DNA of 64,000 bases from Mytilinidion resinicola (taxonomy: Eukaryota > Ascomycota > Dothideomycetes > Mytilinidiales > Mytilinidiaceae): positions 579,616 to 643,615 of the forward strand of contig NW_022985446.1 in the NCBI RefSeq assembly GCF_010093595.1. The letters run 5' to 3'. The notes below the pieces were generated by a model. The model was not told the DNA's origin. It saw nothing but the letters and a program-made list of their open reading frames with translations, and did not search any database. The translations under genes were made by a program, and so were the position numbers. Position 1 is the first letter of the stretch, and every line of letters begins with the position of its first letter. Below are positions 33,061 to 45,300 of the stretch, one piece after another.

Positions 33061-36000
33061 TTTTAGTTAAACCGCTTAGCAATATATAGTATAATATAGT
33101 TAGAACTTCCTCTAGTTTACTTTTAGATTAGCATTCTATTTTAGGAGGAGAATAGGATTATTTACTTACTTATAGTGTTTCCGGGCTAGGAACTAGTAGT
33201 AGTTGCGTTAGGCTAATATAGATAAAGAAATCTTTAGGTATAATCCCGCTACTAGCCTTAGATCTAATTTTAGGAAGGACTATAACTGTAAGAAATAATA
33301 ATTTTTCTATTATATTATAAATATTCTTAACTATTATATTATCGGCAAGGAAATTACTAGGAGCAGCAGTTGCGTAATAGTGCCTAGTATACTTAATACT
33401 TGCGGTAGTATAGTGCCTATCGGTGTTTGCGTTATAATAACGTATAGGATTATTATTAAGTATAGTAAAGCAATACTTAGATAATTTATAGAATTAAATA
33501 AAACTTATAATAATAAGTAAGTTTACTGGAAATAGTAAGATTTTAAACAATATATAAAAGTGCTATATTATATACTATAGAAGAGGCGCTTTTAACGGAC
33601 AGCTAACTACGGTTTCTATTTAGAATAAAGTAACATATAGGAGAAGAATAGGTTAGTGTGCACAGACTAGGCCGTTGCTTAGGAATTGGCGACCTATATA
33701 GATTGGCACAGTATAGCCGGAACACTAGAAGCTAATTAATATAGTAGTTAATAGTTCTAATAATTAGTTATATATATTTACCTCCTTTAATATATATAAG
33801 TCTAAGAATAATAGAGATAATAAGGATATATAAGCTGCCTATTTTCTACTTCTATAGCTTTATCTACTAATAGGTCGGTGGCTTTATATACTATACAGGG
33901 GCTTGCATATCTGCGTCTGTAAATTATACTCGGTTACTATAGCGAATACAGACGAGCATCCGTTTCTGCAAGGAATATATAACCGCAACACGATTATAAA
34001 CATGCACAGGAAGCGAACGTCTCCTAGAAACGGCCTTGCAGCCCGTGTAAATCTTCTAAAGTATTCGGAATAAGCTAACGGCGCATATACTAAGCCGATA
34101 GAGAGGGCGGGAACTTCGGAGTTAAACGCGCCGCTACTATATAGGTATTAAGGAAGGGAATATTTACATCTTCTAATTATATTAGAGGCTGTAAGGCGTT
34201 AAATAAGGATAGTATCCGTATTTATTATTATAGAAGACCTTAGTTAACTAAGCTTAGTATTAGTTTATAGAGCTAGAGATATTAGATATTTTTACAGCAG
34301 GAGTGTTTATTATTATAATTGTCTATAAGGTCTTAATAAAAAGGTTTGGCAAAACTATCGGCCCGACTTAGTCCAGCCTTGCGAATTTATGCCTTACCCC
34401 TCTATGCTCCACTCGCTCATAATATAGTTAGGCAGAAATCTTACTGCTCTTGCGTTTAATACTGCTCCGATAGTTCTATTAATTTCTACTCCGTGCAATA
34501 CAACCTTAATACTAAAATCCTTTCCAAACAATTAACTAGGTATATAGAAGTATTAGAGTATAGGAGCGGTAAAGAACCTCGGATTTATAATATCTAAAAT
34601 CTAATATTACTTAGTAGAACTGTTCTCTAAAGCCTTAAGGCGCTAAACAACCTTATTAAATAAATAACAGGGCCGGCACTATAGATTGTATACTATAGCG
34701 GAAGAAGTAACAGAAGGCAACTTAGTATAAAAGCCTTATATAATATAAGCATCTAGTCTAACCTATACAGCGCGAGCGCTAGAAGCTATTAATAAAGGAT
34801 AATAACTATTTTAAGAATTATAAAATGCGATTAGGGCGGTATATAAACGCGGCAGATAATAAGAGAACCTTCTATTTCTCTAGTTGCGAGGAGATTGCTT
34901 TTAAAAACTGGAAAGGCGAAGAGATTTAGGTTATAAACGGGAATAGATAAATAGACCTTCCGGTAAATATAGGCATATTTATTGTAAAAGGGAAATTAAT
35001 ACCAGAATAATATAATTAGAGGGTGCTGGTATATAAGCCTTAAATTATAATAAGGCCTATCTAAAATCTAACACGTAAATATATAGTACTATTATAAGGT
35101 TCCTTGCAATATAGCTTTATTAAAACACAGTATATTCTATTATTATGCAAATTTGCTTTCTCCTATACCTGTAGCTCGCTTTTCTTAATACTATTAAAAG
35201 CGCGTGCAGTTAAAAGTAGTCTAATAACTAAAATAGGTACTTTTTCTTTTAGGGTAAAGTATACTTTATTTTATACTTTAGTAAGTGCTAGTTCTAGGTC
35301 CTATTTAAGAGTTTTTAATATACTAGTATTAACTCCGGAGACTAGTGCCCCTTACTACTCTAATATTGCTAGAATCTATATAGAATCTTCTATATAGGTA
35401 TCCTTAGCTTTGTTTAAAAAAGGTGTAATCACGCGGCTTAATTATAGAAATAATAGACTGGCGATCTCCTAACTAGGTCTAATATCTATATTAATAATAG
35501 CATCCTAGAAGCTATTTTAAGGGAATCTTATCCTTACCTATACTATTATTTAGAGCGTTTAATTAATTCCGTCCTTGTAAATTCGTCTGGTATACTTAAT
35601 ATTGTTATAAAGAAGATTATATAAAATAGTCTATAATCCCTTTATATCTACTCCGTAGTATTTATAATAATTCCGAGGTTTATTGCTTTCTAATATAGTA
35701 ATCGGCTATAGAAACGGAAGAGCACCTTATTTACTATTAGCACTATTTAGGTATATATAATTAGTATATACACTTTCTAGGAATAGCAGTCCTATTAATA
35801 TAGTAAAAAGAATGCTTTTATAGAAGTTGCGGTTACGGGCTATTTTTAGAAAATCTAACCTAATATTACTGCTAAGTTAAATGCGCTTTAGATCCTTATT
35901 TTCCTAATAAAATTTAGTTAAATTAATTCTTTCGCACGCCCTAGGGGAGATAGTAATAACGAAAGGAAGAAATATATAAGGCATATTATTAAGAATATCC

Positions 36001-36214
36001 TAATAAACTCTATAGGCTACTTTACATAAGTAATACCGCTGTTTATTCTAGGGACTATAATAGGTTAAGGTTATTATGCAAGCTATTTTAAGCCGTTCTG
36101 CTAGAATCTTTTAGTACTCTATAGGGATAATCTGGTCCTTATTTAGGCGATCCGAAATTTTATATATTCGGGACTTAATATATAACCGCCGCGGCATAAT
36201 TAATAAATAGGACG

Positions 36215-36345
36215 ATAGGAAAATAGGAAGGCTAAAGATGGGAAGGCTAAAGGCTAAAGGTGGGAAAGTAGGAAAGTAGGAATTTAGGAATTTGGGAAAG
36301 TAGGAATTTAGGAAAGTAGGAAAGTGGGAAAATAGGAAGATCGGA
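36215..36345. repeat. Degenerate purine-rich microsatellite-like repeat
   Basis: Runs of GGAAAGTA and GGAATTTA alternate about a dozen times, preceded by two GGAAGGCTAAAG words. No function is apparent. Confidence 0.7.
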
Positions 36346-39179
36346 GGGACGCCCGCGCGTTCGGTTACTAGTACACAAAAATAAGCCATAAATTAGCTAT
36401 ATAGTAGGCGGAGGAATTGTAAACGTAATATATTAAAGAACCTTAGTAATACTTAGTCTAGAAACAGGCTACTAATAGCGCCTATAGCTTTTTATCCCGG
36501 GCTTACCTATTTACTATAATTTTACCCGATCGAGCTTTATAGCGTATTAGAGACATTAGTTTGCAAAGATTTAAAATAAATATAGCGTCCGTGTTTATAG
36601 GGAGAATAGATCTAGGGCTAAAACTAACTTAGCCTTTAATAGACTACAGAACAGTACCTATTAAAACTATAAAGCCTAGCGAAGCGTTTAATTAATCTAT
36701 TGGCGACAGGATATATATAACATAGCCTTAGCGTGGCACGTGTATAATAGGCGAGGTTCCCGCGATCTCTAATCCACTATTTAACCTTGTTATCTTAGCA
36801 CTCTAAGACCTATATACTACTTTTAAAGGCGAATTAGTATATACCCTATAATTTAGCTTAATTAAGCTTTAAAATGCGCTTAAACAATCTTAATATAGTA
36901 GGCGAGCTATAGTATATAATTACCTAAAATAAATAAAGTCCTCTATATCTTAAAGAGTAATATATTAAAGAGAGACCGATATTTAGGCCTATTTATTATT
37001 ACAGTTCCTTTCCTCGCTTCTAGCTTTATCTAACTGGTTCCGATATTGCTTTAGGAGCTGCTCCTACTACAGCATATTCTAGCGCGGGCTATAATTAGGT
37101 ACTTAGCAATAACAGAAACTACTAAGAGCGGAATTAGAATTAGCAATTATAAGCCAGGTTATCGAAACAGATCCGAAGCTATAGACGCTATATCGACCGG
37201 TATAGATGCCTTTAATTTGCCAGCACGATTTGCTTTATGCTGGCGCAGAAGCTTTTATAGCATATTAAAGCACGGACAGCCACTACCCTATACTACCTTT
37301 CTGCCTATAACTTCTTCCGCCTTCCCTAACTAACTATCTATAGTTATAGTTTTATAGATCTTAGCCTTAGCTAATATCCTAGAATAAGAATAGCCTTAAA
37401 CGCCTTAAGGAAGAGATTAGTAAAATAGTTATTTTTAACCGAGACGTTCTATATATAAGGCTTCTACGCCCTATTTTAGTAAGTATATATATTTGCCTTA
37501 GTTTAATACTTATCCACTATTTAACTCTATAGAATATATTTACTCCCCTCTACTTCTACAATTACTATTAGCACTATTTTCTTCGGTCTTAGTTTTATAT
37601 TAGCTGGCTTCCTGCTTTAGACTATATACTAGACTAAGCTGCCTCTATTCTAGCGCAATGCGGCCTATATTAGCCTTGTGTGCTTTTTTACGCCTCTACT
37701 TTTTTATTTAATCTTTACTTTTGTCTGCAGCGCCTACCCTAGTTAGTTCTTATAAAACGCCTTTAGAGCTGCTATTTAGAGCTCGTATTAAGCCCTATTT
37801 TTATTTAATATAAGTTCCCTATTAGTCCTGCCTTTATCTTTATTACTAAATTATCTGCAGCTGCTTAGGTAGATAGCTTTCTCTAAACTCGCTATTTATT
37901 CTTCTAAAGTTGTGCGCTATTTAAAGTACTTAGTTGCGGTAGCTATAGTAGAATATGCGATAACTTTAATACTCTAAGCGTATATATGCGAAAGAACTTT
38001 ATTTAAGTAATTTAATAACCTTTTACAGCCCTAAAGCAAGAAATAGGTTCCGAATTATAATAACCGCTACGTGGATTGCTTTCGATGTTATATTATTTCG
38101 CAATTCGCACTAAATATCCGAAAATATATCTATAGCAAGAGTGTATAGTACTTACGCATTATATATACAGCTTAATACTCTAGCCTTATTACTTTTTTCT
38201 ATCTTATAACTCCCCCCTTTTATTAGTGCTGTGCTTTTTTTATTTAAAATTGTATCGCGTAATAAAGGGGGTTATATAGAAGATATAAGTATCTAACTAT
38301 TTTTACCTATTTTTTTATTAGCTAATATCTAGAGGGGTTGCTGCTGCTACTAGATATAGTATTATACCGATTTATCCCTGTAATTATAATATCTCTGTTA
38401 GACTTATAGCTAAAGTTTATAAGAAAACCTTCTACCTTTTAATCGGACTTAGAAGCTAAATTAGCACGTGCTAATTCTATATTAACTTTTAAATAAGCTG
38501 TTATAGGCAATTAAACTATAAATATATTAGTATAGCATATCTAAAATATTTACGTTGTTGCTAACCACGCGGCTTCTATCTAGCCAGCTATTCCACCCCC
38601 TTTGCACTTATCCTAGTAAAAACAGTCTTTAGTTCTAGCACTTTATAAATAAGCTAGAAGTAGTACTATAATATAGTGCAGATAATTAAAAACAGCGTAA
38701 TAGATAAGGAAACGGGCTTCTATATATATATATTATTACTTCGATTACGGTTTTATAGACAGAGCCTATTATTACTAATATTAAATCTCCGGCTCTATAT
38801 AACTCTGCTGGACGCTCTTAAATAATAGCGGATCTTGCAACCTAATAGATTGTGCGAGCAGGCGGATTGTGTAAGTAGGCGGATTATGCAAGGGATTATG
38901 CAAGCTAGTGTAATTAAACTCCTTATAACTAACGCATGGCGCATATAACTTTGCTATTTGCGAACACCTGCCGCATGTAATCCTGCTATCTTATTCCGGG
39001 CAAGCAGATTAATTATATAAGTAATTAAACTGTGTAAGTAGTTTAACTATATAACCGGTATAATCGCGAGATTAGTAATTATATAACTAGTATCTAATAT
39101 AAATATTCTCTGCTTTAGTAGAATAATATGCTTGAAATTACTATAAAACTACTTAAGTAAGTTACTAGCGGTTTCTATA

Positions 39180-39345
39180 ACACCTATAAATACTTTAAGT
39201 ACCTATAAAACTTAGGGTACTAAAACTTTAGATACCTATAAAACCTTAGGTACCTATACCTTAGAGTAACTATAAAATATTAGGTATATATAAAACCTTA
39301 TATACCTACGCCTTAGGTACCTATAAAACCTTAGGCACCCACCGC
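39180..39345. repeat. Degenerate tandem repeat, unit about 21-23 bp
   Basis: Variants of TACCTATAAAACCTTAGG recur about seven times with irregular spacing. No function is apparent. Confidence 0.7.
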
Positions 39346-39555
39346 TTAAGTAATATAGTAGCTTATAAAAACTTTAAGTATAGAAACTATTGCGCTTTAT
39401 TTCTATTTACACTATAAATATACAGTACTAACTTATACTATAACTAGAGCTAGGTTTTCCCTTACCTTCTTAAGTATTAACTTTATTTAAATATATAGCT
39501 CCCTATTCTTTCTTTCCTAACTTTTACCGCTCGGAAATATAACCTTGCGCAGCTG

Positions 39556-40760
39556 TTATATATAAGGAATTAACGGCCGGCAGGAATTAGTAAAGTTCTT
39601 ATTTACCTCTATATTAAATATATTTTCCTTAAAAACCTTACCTATTTTAATTTCCGCAAGTTCCTTTATATCCTTGTAATTCCAAGACTTATATTCCGTT
39701 CTGCTCCTTTTTTAGCTATATCTATTCCAGTGTATATAAAGCTAGAAGAGTACCTAGAAAAACAACTCTAAATTATATATAAAGTTATAGTATTTGCTGT
39801 AAAAAGCACTAATTGCTATAAACACCTTAGTGCCGGTCTTACTTAGCGCGCCTAATACCTTTTTACGGTTAACTTTAATAGTAAGGTTAAGGTTAATTAG
39901 GAAACTATTGTCTTTATCCTTTTTAAGTATAATATTTCCGGCTAATATATCGCGATAGAGGATGTTTCTTTCTAGCAATAATTTATATCCTAAGACAGTT
40001 AGCTAGAGTTAGGGGCCTGTCTAACTAAACTAACCTTTTATCCCCCCTAAGATCCTGTTTATTATAGCTACTAGTAAGCTTATATTATATATACTTTTCC
40101 TAACGCGTTATATTACTAACTAATAATATACTCGGTTTTATTGCAAGCTATCCCCTTTAGTAGAAAAATCTAAATATAACTGTTTTAGAGGTCGTATAGA
40201 CTAATAATAAGAGCTAGAGCACCTCTTTCGCGTAATACTGTTGCTTCTACCTTAACCGCTTATAAGTCTCTCTACCGCGGGGCCTTTAGCGTTAGAGAAG
40301 TCTATAAGTAGTTGTAAGTTTAGGTGCCCTTATAGTAGATATCTCCTACTTCTATTTTACAGCCCTTCGCGCAAACTATTGCAGGTATTAACAGCAGCAC
40401 TTTTATTATAAACAATTTTATAATAGTAATACTCTGCTATATTTTTTACGCCTGCATTTATTACTTTCTTAAGTAGAGGCTTCTCCTCCGGCCGCTTTTT
40501 ATACTTCTAAAAGTCTTTAATAATAAAAAAAAGGCCGGATTTATCGTGGACTTCCTAATAGGTAGTTGCTTAACCTGCTATACAATGCTGTTGCTTTATA
40601 ATATTATCTAGATAATATTACTCCAGTTGTATATTCTGCGTGATTTTAATATGCCTGCTGCCCCTTTTACCGCAGATTATAGGGTTAAACCTAAGGTCCT
40701 TTAGAGCTATCTATAGATACCCTAAAACTGCGGATATAAATATTAGCGCATTTTTATATA
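39556..40760 (-). pseudogene. FunK1-type fungal protein kinase, RIP-inactivated
   Basis: Minus-strand read-through follows the FunK1 order. It starts with AVLGYLQIALKDLRFNPII near 40,740 and CIAGQATTYQEVH near 40,580. Then come KYKKRPEEKPLLKKV near 40,500, NRVYYQLVIQ near 40,140, and a largely stop-free core at 39,978-39,754. The core holds LLERNILYRDILAGNII (the HRD-type catalytic loop, here YRD) and FLINLNLTIK (where DLDLA is usual). It ends with LELFF, NYKDIKELAEIKIGKVF and RPLIP near 39,570. N-terminal coding probably extends somewhat further right. FunK1 kinases are abundant in fungi and often lie beside transposons and NLRs. Several stops and the lost catalytic His make it inactive. Confidence 0.85.
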
Positions 40761-41412
40761 TATTAAATAATTGCAACGCAACCGCTCCGAGTCGGTTAAA
40801 TGCCTAGAGCCGCATAATAGAACCGCAGAGTGTAAAGCCAGTAACTAATTATCGGGTGTCTTGCGCAGTAAAGATTTTCTAAGTATATTAAGACAGATTA
40901 AACTAGGTGCTGTTATAGTTATCCTTTTACTAGTTGCTCTTTAGCTTGCTTAGTATAAGGACGTTGCACTAGTTACAGGGAGCACTATTATTAGACGTCT
41001 TGTTCCGCCGGCTATAGATAATACTAATATCCAGCTTCCGTTTGCTAATAAATCCGGGGATAGGCTTATTTGTTGTGGTAAAGCACCGCTAACGCGTTAG
41101 AGGCTGGAGGCCTTACCTCTAAACATGCTACACCGGGTGCTACTTAGAGGGTACTTAGAGGGTAATTAGAGGGGAAATATAGGATTAACCGCAACTTGCG
41201 GCGGGGACGAAAGGGAACAGCGCTATACTGCTGCACTTGTTACACACAAGGGTAAATAGTTAGCTTCCTTCTTACGCGGAAGAATAGATAACTTAATTTT
41301 AATACAGAACTTGCGAACTGTATTAGAAAACGGAGCTTAACTGCAACTGGCGCTGGAATAGGATATAAAGCTATACTACTATTATACTACTATATCTCCG
41401 TTTTAGGGGCGG

Positions 41413-41493
41413 GCGGTCTCCTCCTTGCGCGTTAATGTTGGCGCCACTACTTAGCAGTAGCTCGACGGTCTTGTTATAGCCTCCTCGCGATAT
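41413..41493 (-). pseudogene. Isolated single ankyrin-repeat fragment
   Basis: A GC-richer patch of about 80 bp codes, on the minus strand, roughly one ankyrin unit (GGYNKTVELLLSSGANINAQGGD). It is the same repeat type as the array at 32-33 kb but less mutated. The flanks show no further repeats, so it looks like a small captured or recombined fragment. Confidence 0.65.
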
Positions 41494-44199
41494 ATTGCTA
41501 TGCAATTTGGTGTAACTTTGTAATAAAGCGGATAAAAATAATAAGTAAAAATACTCGGCGTTAAGAGGGGTTTAATTAGGGAATAAATAAGTAGGGTAGT
41601 GTTAAGTTTTCGCGTGTTCTAATTAGCCTATAGTGTCGCGCTAGGTCTTTTAGGTAGTTAGTAATAGCCCGGAGGCGGCCCCGATTATTAACAGTATTGC
41701 TAAAAATAGGGGGAATATAGGAATACCTGCAATCTACTATTACCGCTTTTTTAGGGGTAGAAAAACCCCTTTTATTAGCCTAGGTGTTTATAGGAGTATA
41801 TAGAAGTTCCTAGGATAGTTTCTATAATATTTTTAGGGGTAGAAAGTAGATCTATTTAGAATCGTAGGCGTCTACCACGGCGCTATATTCTTAGTGCCTG
41901 CGGAAGTAATATTAGTTTCTAAGTGTAATTATAGTTTTAGAAATACTAATATATAAGATATAACTAGTTAAGGTATAGAAAACGAGGGGGAGGACTTAGA
42001 GGACCTAATTTTAAAGAATATTAGTAAAAGTGGAGATAAAATAAGGAGAAAAGGCACCTTACTATTGCGAAGTTTCTCCTTAGTATTAGTAGTAAGCTAT
42101 AACGCTGTGTTTTTATTAGATTAGTTTGTTAGGCGTGCTCTAATCGGCTATATATAGCTATAAAATTATTCTAAGGTTCGAATAAGGCCCTTTAATAAGC
42201 ACTAGAAGTAATAGAAGCTTAATAGTAGTATATTACAGACTAAGGTATTAGCCGTAGAGGCCTAAGGTAAAAACTATATTAATAAGCTTGCTATTAAAGC
42301 TATATAGAACGTCGGGCGGGGTAACCTAACTAATAAAAAACACTATACATATATAATTAATTATACTCTGCTGCTTAATATTATTTCCAATCCTGCTTTA
42401 TCCTATATATACCTAAGTGCGATATAGTACTATAGCGACGGAATTTAGTTACGCCTTAAAAGAATACTGTCCGCAAATTAGGCGCAAGGGCAATAATACG
42501 AAGGTAATTTTTCCGTAGAAGGTGTTCTAAGGTTCTAGAGTAACCGTAGCTTATAACCTATACTAAACTATAGGAAATATTAATATATATATAGCGTATA
42601 AGTTATATTAATATACTGCTTATATATTGCGGTATAGTAGGCGTTGCGCGACGTAGGGAGATGTTACCCCTTATATATTATACTAAGTCGGTAAAATCTC
42701 GGGGTGCTAGGGCGCTTAGGTAAGCTCTAGGATATAGCAAAAGGAGGCAGCTCCTTAAATAGACTTAATTAGGAGTACCGCGTTTAATACTGCCACCTGT
42801 CTATTATCGCCTGTCTATTATACCCCTATTCGTGCCTTATTATAATAGTATAGGCCGAGCTAGCAGAGGAACCTGTTAAGGTTCCTTATAAAGGCTTTAT
42901 TAAGTTATATATTTAGCTGTTATATATATCTACCGTGTTAGAATATAGCCTAAAGGGCCCTTATTTTTATAATAGTTAGTTGCACCTAACAGTAAGAAAA
43001 GAAAGGGCACCTTAACCTTTGCAAAGTTTCTCCTTCTACTATACTTAGGGCCGTAAGCTGCAACGCTGCGTTTATACTGCTAGATTCTTAAGGCAGGCTA
43101 ATAAGGTACTAATTAGCTATAAATTTAGCTATAAGCTTAGCTTACTAAAGTTAATAACACCGTAATAATTATATAAAACATGCTGTGTCGTTTTATCTAA
43201 ACCGGATTAGTCTATTTAGAAGTACTAACTAGGGTGGCAACTTTATATAAATTTGTATGCGATATTAGCTATAAAGCTAATAACGACTTCTAAGTATAAT
43301 AGCTATGTTCTCCTTAAATAAAGCCCTTTTATAAGTATTAAAAGTAATAGAAGCTTAATAGTAGTGCTGTATAATCACGTAATAATAAAAACGGAGGATA
43401 AAAAATATCGATTCTATATAGGAATCTAGCTAGGTTATATATATATAGGGAGGGCCTATACGGCCCTAAATATTAACTAGATCTATAGTAACGTCCCTTA
43501 CTACAGGTCGAAAAACACTCTATACTAAGATAAACCTATTATTTAAGTATTTTAACTCCTTTCCTTACAACTTTATTAAGCTATAGTTAGTATATTATTT
43601 TTCTTAGAATACTTTCCTTTTAGGAACTAGTCTATAGTACGAAAAATACAATGGTTTTAGTTATACTATTAATCGTTCCGTTTACGACGTCTAGATCGAT
43701 TTTAGGTTTGCACCCCTGCTATACAACAGCTATTAACACCTTTTTAAATTTCGGAGTACGTAAATAATATTTCTATTATAAGAGAAGATACTTCTATAAT
43801 ATAAAGAAGCTTAGCTATTAGGAATATGCGCTCCAAATTTATCCGTGCAAGATAGCCTTAAAAATGTCTTAGCATAAGGAGTTAGCGCGCTTATATAATA
43901 ATATGCTAGATAATAAGCGATTTATATTATATTTAATACCTAACTATATAGCACTCTTCTAAATACGTCTATAAATAGTTACGTGCTAACTATTTTTAGC
44001 CGCTAGGCTCTATATATTGCTATATATATCTTATATATTTTCTGTTATTACGTTTATAGTTAGAGAAGTTATATTAATAAGTATAGAAGATTCTAGATAT
44101 CCCTTTTAAAAGATAAATACTTGCTGCTCCCCGGCCCCCTCTATAAAATAGAGATTAGAAAAGAAATATATAATAAGATAAAGAAAGTGTGTACAAGGC
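41494..44199. other. RIP-degraded, with internal duplications
   Basis: Two related segments lie in direct orientation at about 42,040-42,240 and 43,005-43,380. They share GGGCACCTTA, TTTGCAAAGTTTCTCCTT-like and AGTAATAGAAGCTTAATAGT words. A dispersed-repeat copy lies at 42,425-42,660. No gene was recognised. Confidence 0.5.
42425..42660 (+). repeat. Dispersed repeat, copy 1
   Basis: Shares ordered blocks with 47,985-48,225: ACGGAATT...GTTACGC.(T)TAAAAGAA, then GGGCAATAATACGAA, AACTATAGGAAAT and GTGTTGCGCGAC-like end blocks. Similarity runs through about 235 bp. No coding capacity was seen. Confidence 0.7.
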
Positions 44200-44309
44200 C
44201 TATATACGAAATTTAAGGAACGTAGTACAACCTGAAGAATGCCCTAAAAAGACTACGTTTCTGTTAACTATAGCGCAAGTCGGTCGATATTTAGAAGGAA
44301 GCTATAGCA

Positions 44310-44880
44310 ACCGCTGTTGGTTTAAAGAAATCCACTGGTCTTGTACAAAGACATAAGACGGCTGCGCTCTTTGGGACGAGGGCGGTGGCGTAGTAGGAAC
44401 ATGCAAGCAAATATCACCGCGATTTGTTTGGATATACTGGCCGTCTGGCGAGAAGGCGACGGCGTTGACGCTGGAGGTATGGCCCTCGAGCACGCTGCGG
44501 CACGACCCTGTAGCCGCCTCCCACACCCGCANNNNNNNNNNGTGAGAAGGCGACGGCATTGACGTTGGAGGTATGGCCCTCGAGCACGCTGCGGCACGAC
44601 CCTGTAGCCGCCTCCCACACCCGCACCGTGTTGTCGTCCGAGGCGGACGCGACCAGCTGGCCGTCTGGTGAGAAGGCGATGGCGTTGACGTAGTCGGTAT
44701 GGCCCTCAAGCACGCTGCGGCACGACCCTGTAGCCGCCTCCCACACCCGCACCGTGTTGTCCCTCGACGCGGACGCGACCAGCTGGCCGTCTGGCGAGAA
44801 GGCGACGGCATTAACGTTGGAGGTATGGCCCTCGAGCACGCTGCGGCAAGCATCCCAGTCGTCTTCCCGTTTTGACAGTA
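44310..44880 (-). repeat. Stop-free GC-rich WD40 array with 126-bp unit
   Basis: Units of 42 codons, close to CRSVLEGHTSNVNAVAFS then PDGQLVASASDDNTVRVWEAATGS, are nearly identical to one another. At least four are represented and the array is interrupted by Ns. Every unit keeps GH and WD-type (here WE) residues. CA and TG dinucleotides are common. The last unit diverges (SPDGQYIQTNRGDICL) into the C-terminal extension. The nearly identical units fit the high-identity WD40 repeats of fungal NLRs that undergo repeat shuffling. Confidence 0.9.
44532..44541. other. Assembly gap (10 Ns) inside the WD40 array
   Basis: Ten Ns of arbitrary length interrupt one WD40 unit. Near-identical repeats commonly break or collapse short-read assemblies, so the true number of WD40 units is probably larger than seen. 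Confidence 0.95.
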
Positions 44881-45300
44881 ACTTAATCCACCCTGGCATT
44901 TCGTCTACAAAAGCTTTCCGTGCTATACTTACTTCTGGGGCAAATATAAGAGCCGAGGAATATATTTATAAAGGAGTATTTTAGAGTATATATTAGAATT
45001 AAAGAGTAAATTATCGAGCGTTATAGAGAAATATAGAAAGAGCACTATTTAATACCTATATTGCACGTTAGTATAATATAATATTAGAAAAAAGTAGAAG
45101 CCTTACCTTAACTAGCGTAGAAAGTGTTTCTAATAAGGAAATATATTTATTTATATTTTTAATTAGACTTATTACTTTAAGCTAGTAAAGAAAGTATTTC
45201 TAGAGGAATATATCTATAGTAGCCTTATTACTAATAAAACGCTAGCTCTACTTAAGGTAATACACCTAGTAATAGTAAGTATACTGCAACTTAGGTAATA
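44881..45300. other. Return from WD40 island to RIP-mutated sequence
   Basis: Within the NLR ghost, base composition drops back to the mutated state over the first 60-100 bp left of the WD40 array in coding order. This places the edge of the less mutated tract at about 44,900-44,960. Confidence 0.6.

Larger units (their letters stand above)
33061..39545. other. RIP-degraded, mostly unassigned
   Basis: No family could be assigned over this long stretch. Less mutated patches occur near 33,900-34,030 and 34,340-34,500. A purine-rich degenerate repeat lies at 36,215-36,345, and a 21-23-bp degenerate repeat at 39,180-39,345. Near 38,830-38,910 short words like GCGGATTATGCAAG recur. ORFs of 92-97 codons at 35,104-35,397 and 36,111-36,389 look like by-products of skewed composition. 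Confidence 0.35.

Noticed and set aside
36111..36389. 92-codon minus-strand ORF rich in Phe/Leu/Ser
   Set aside because: It is produced by a purine-rich degenerate repeat read on the opposite strand.
44341..44984. Plus-strand ORFs across the WD40 array
   Set aside because: These are antisense shadows of the minus-strand WD40 repeats.
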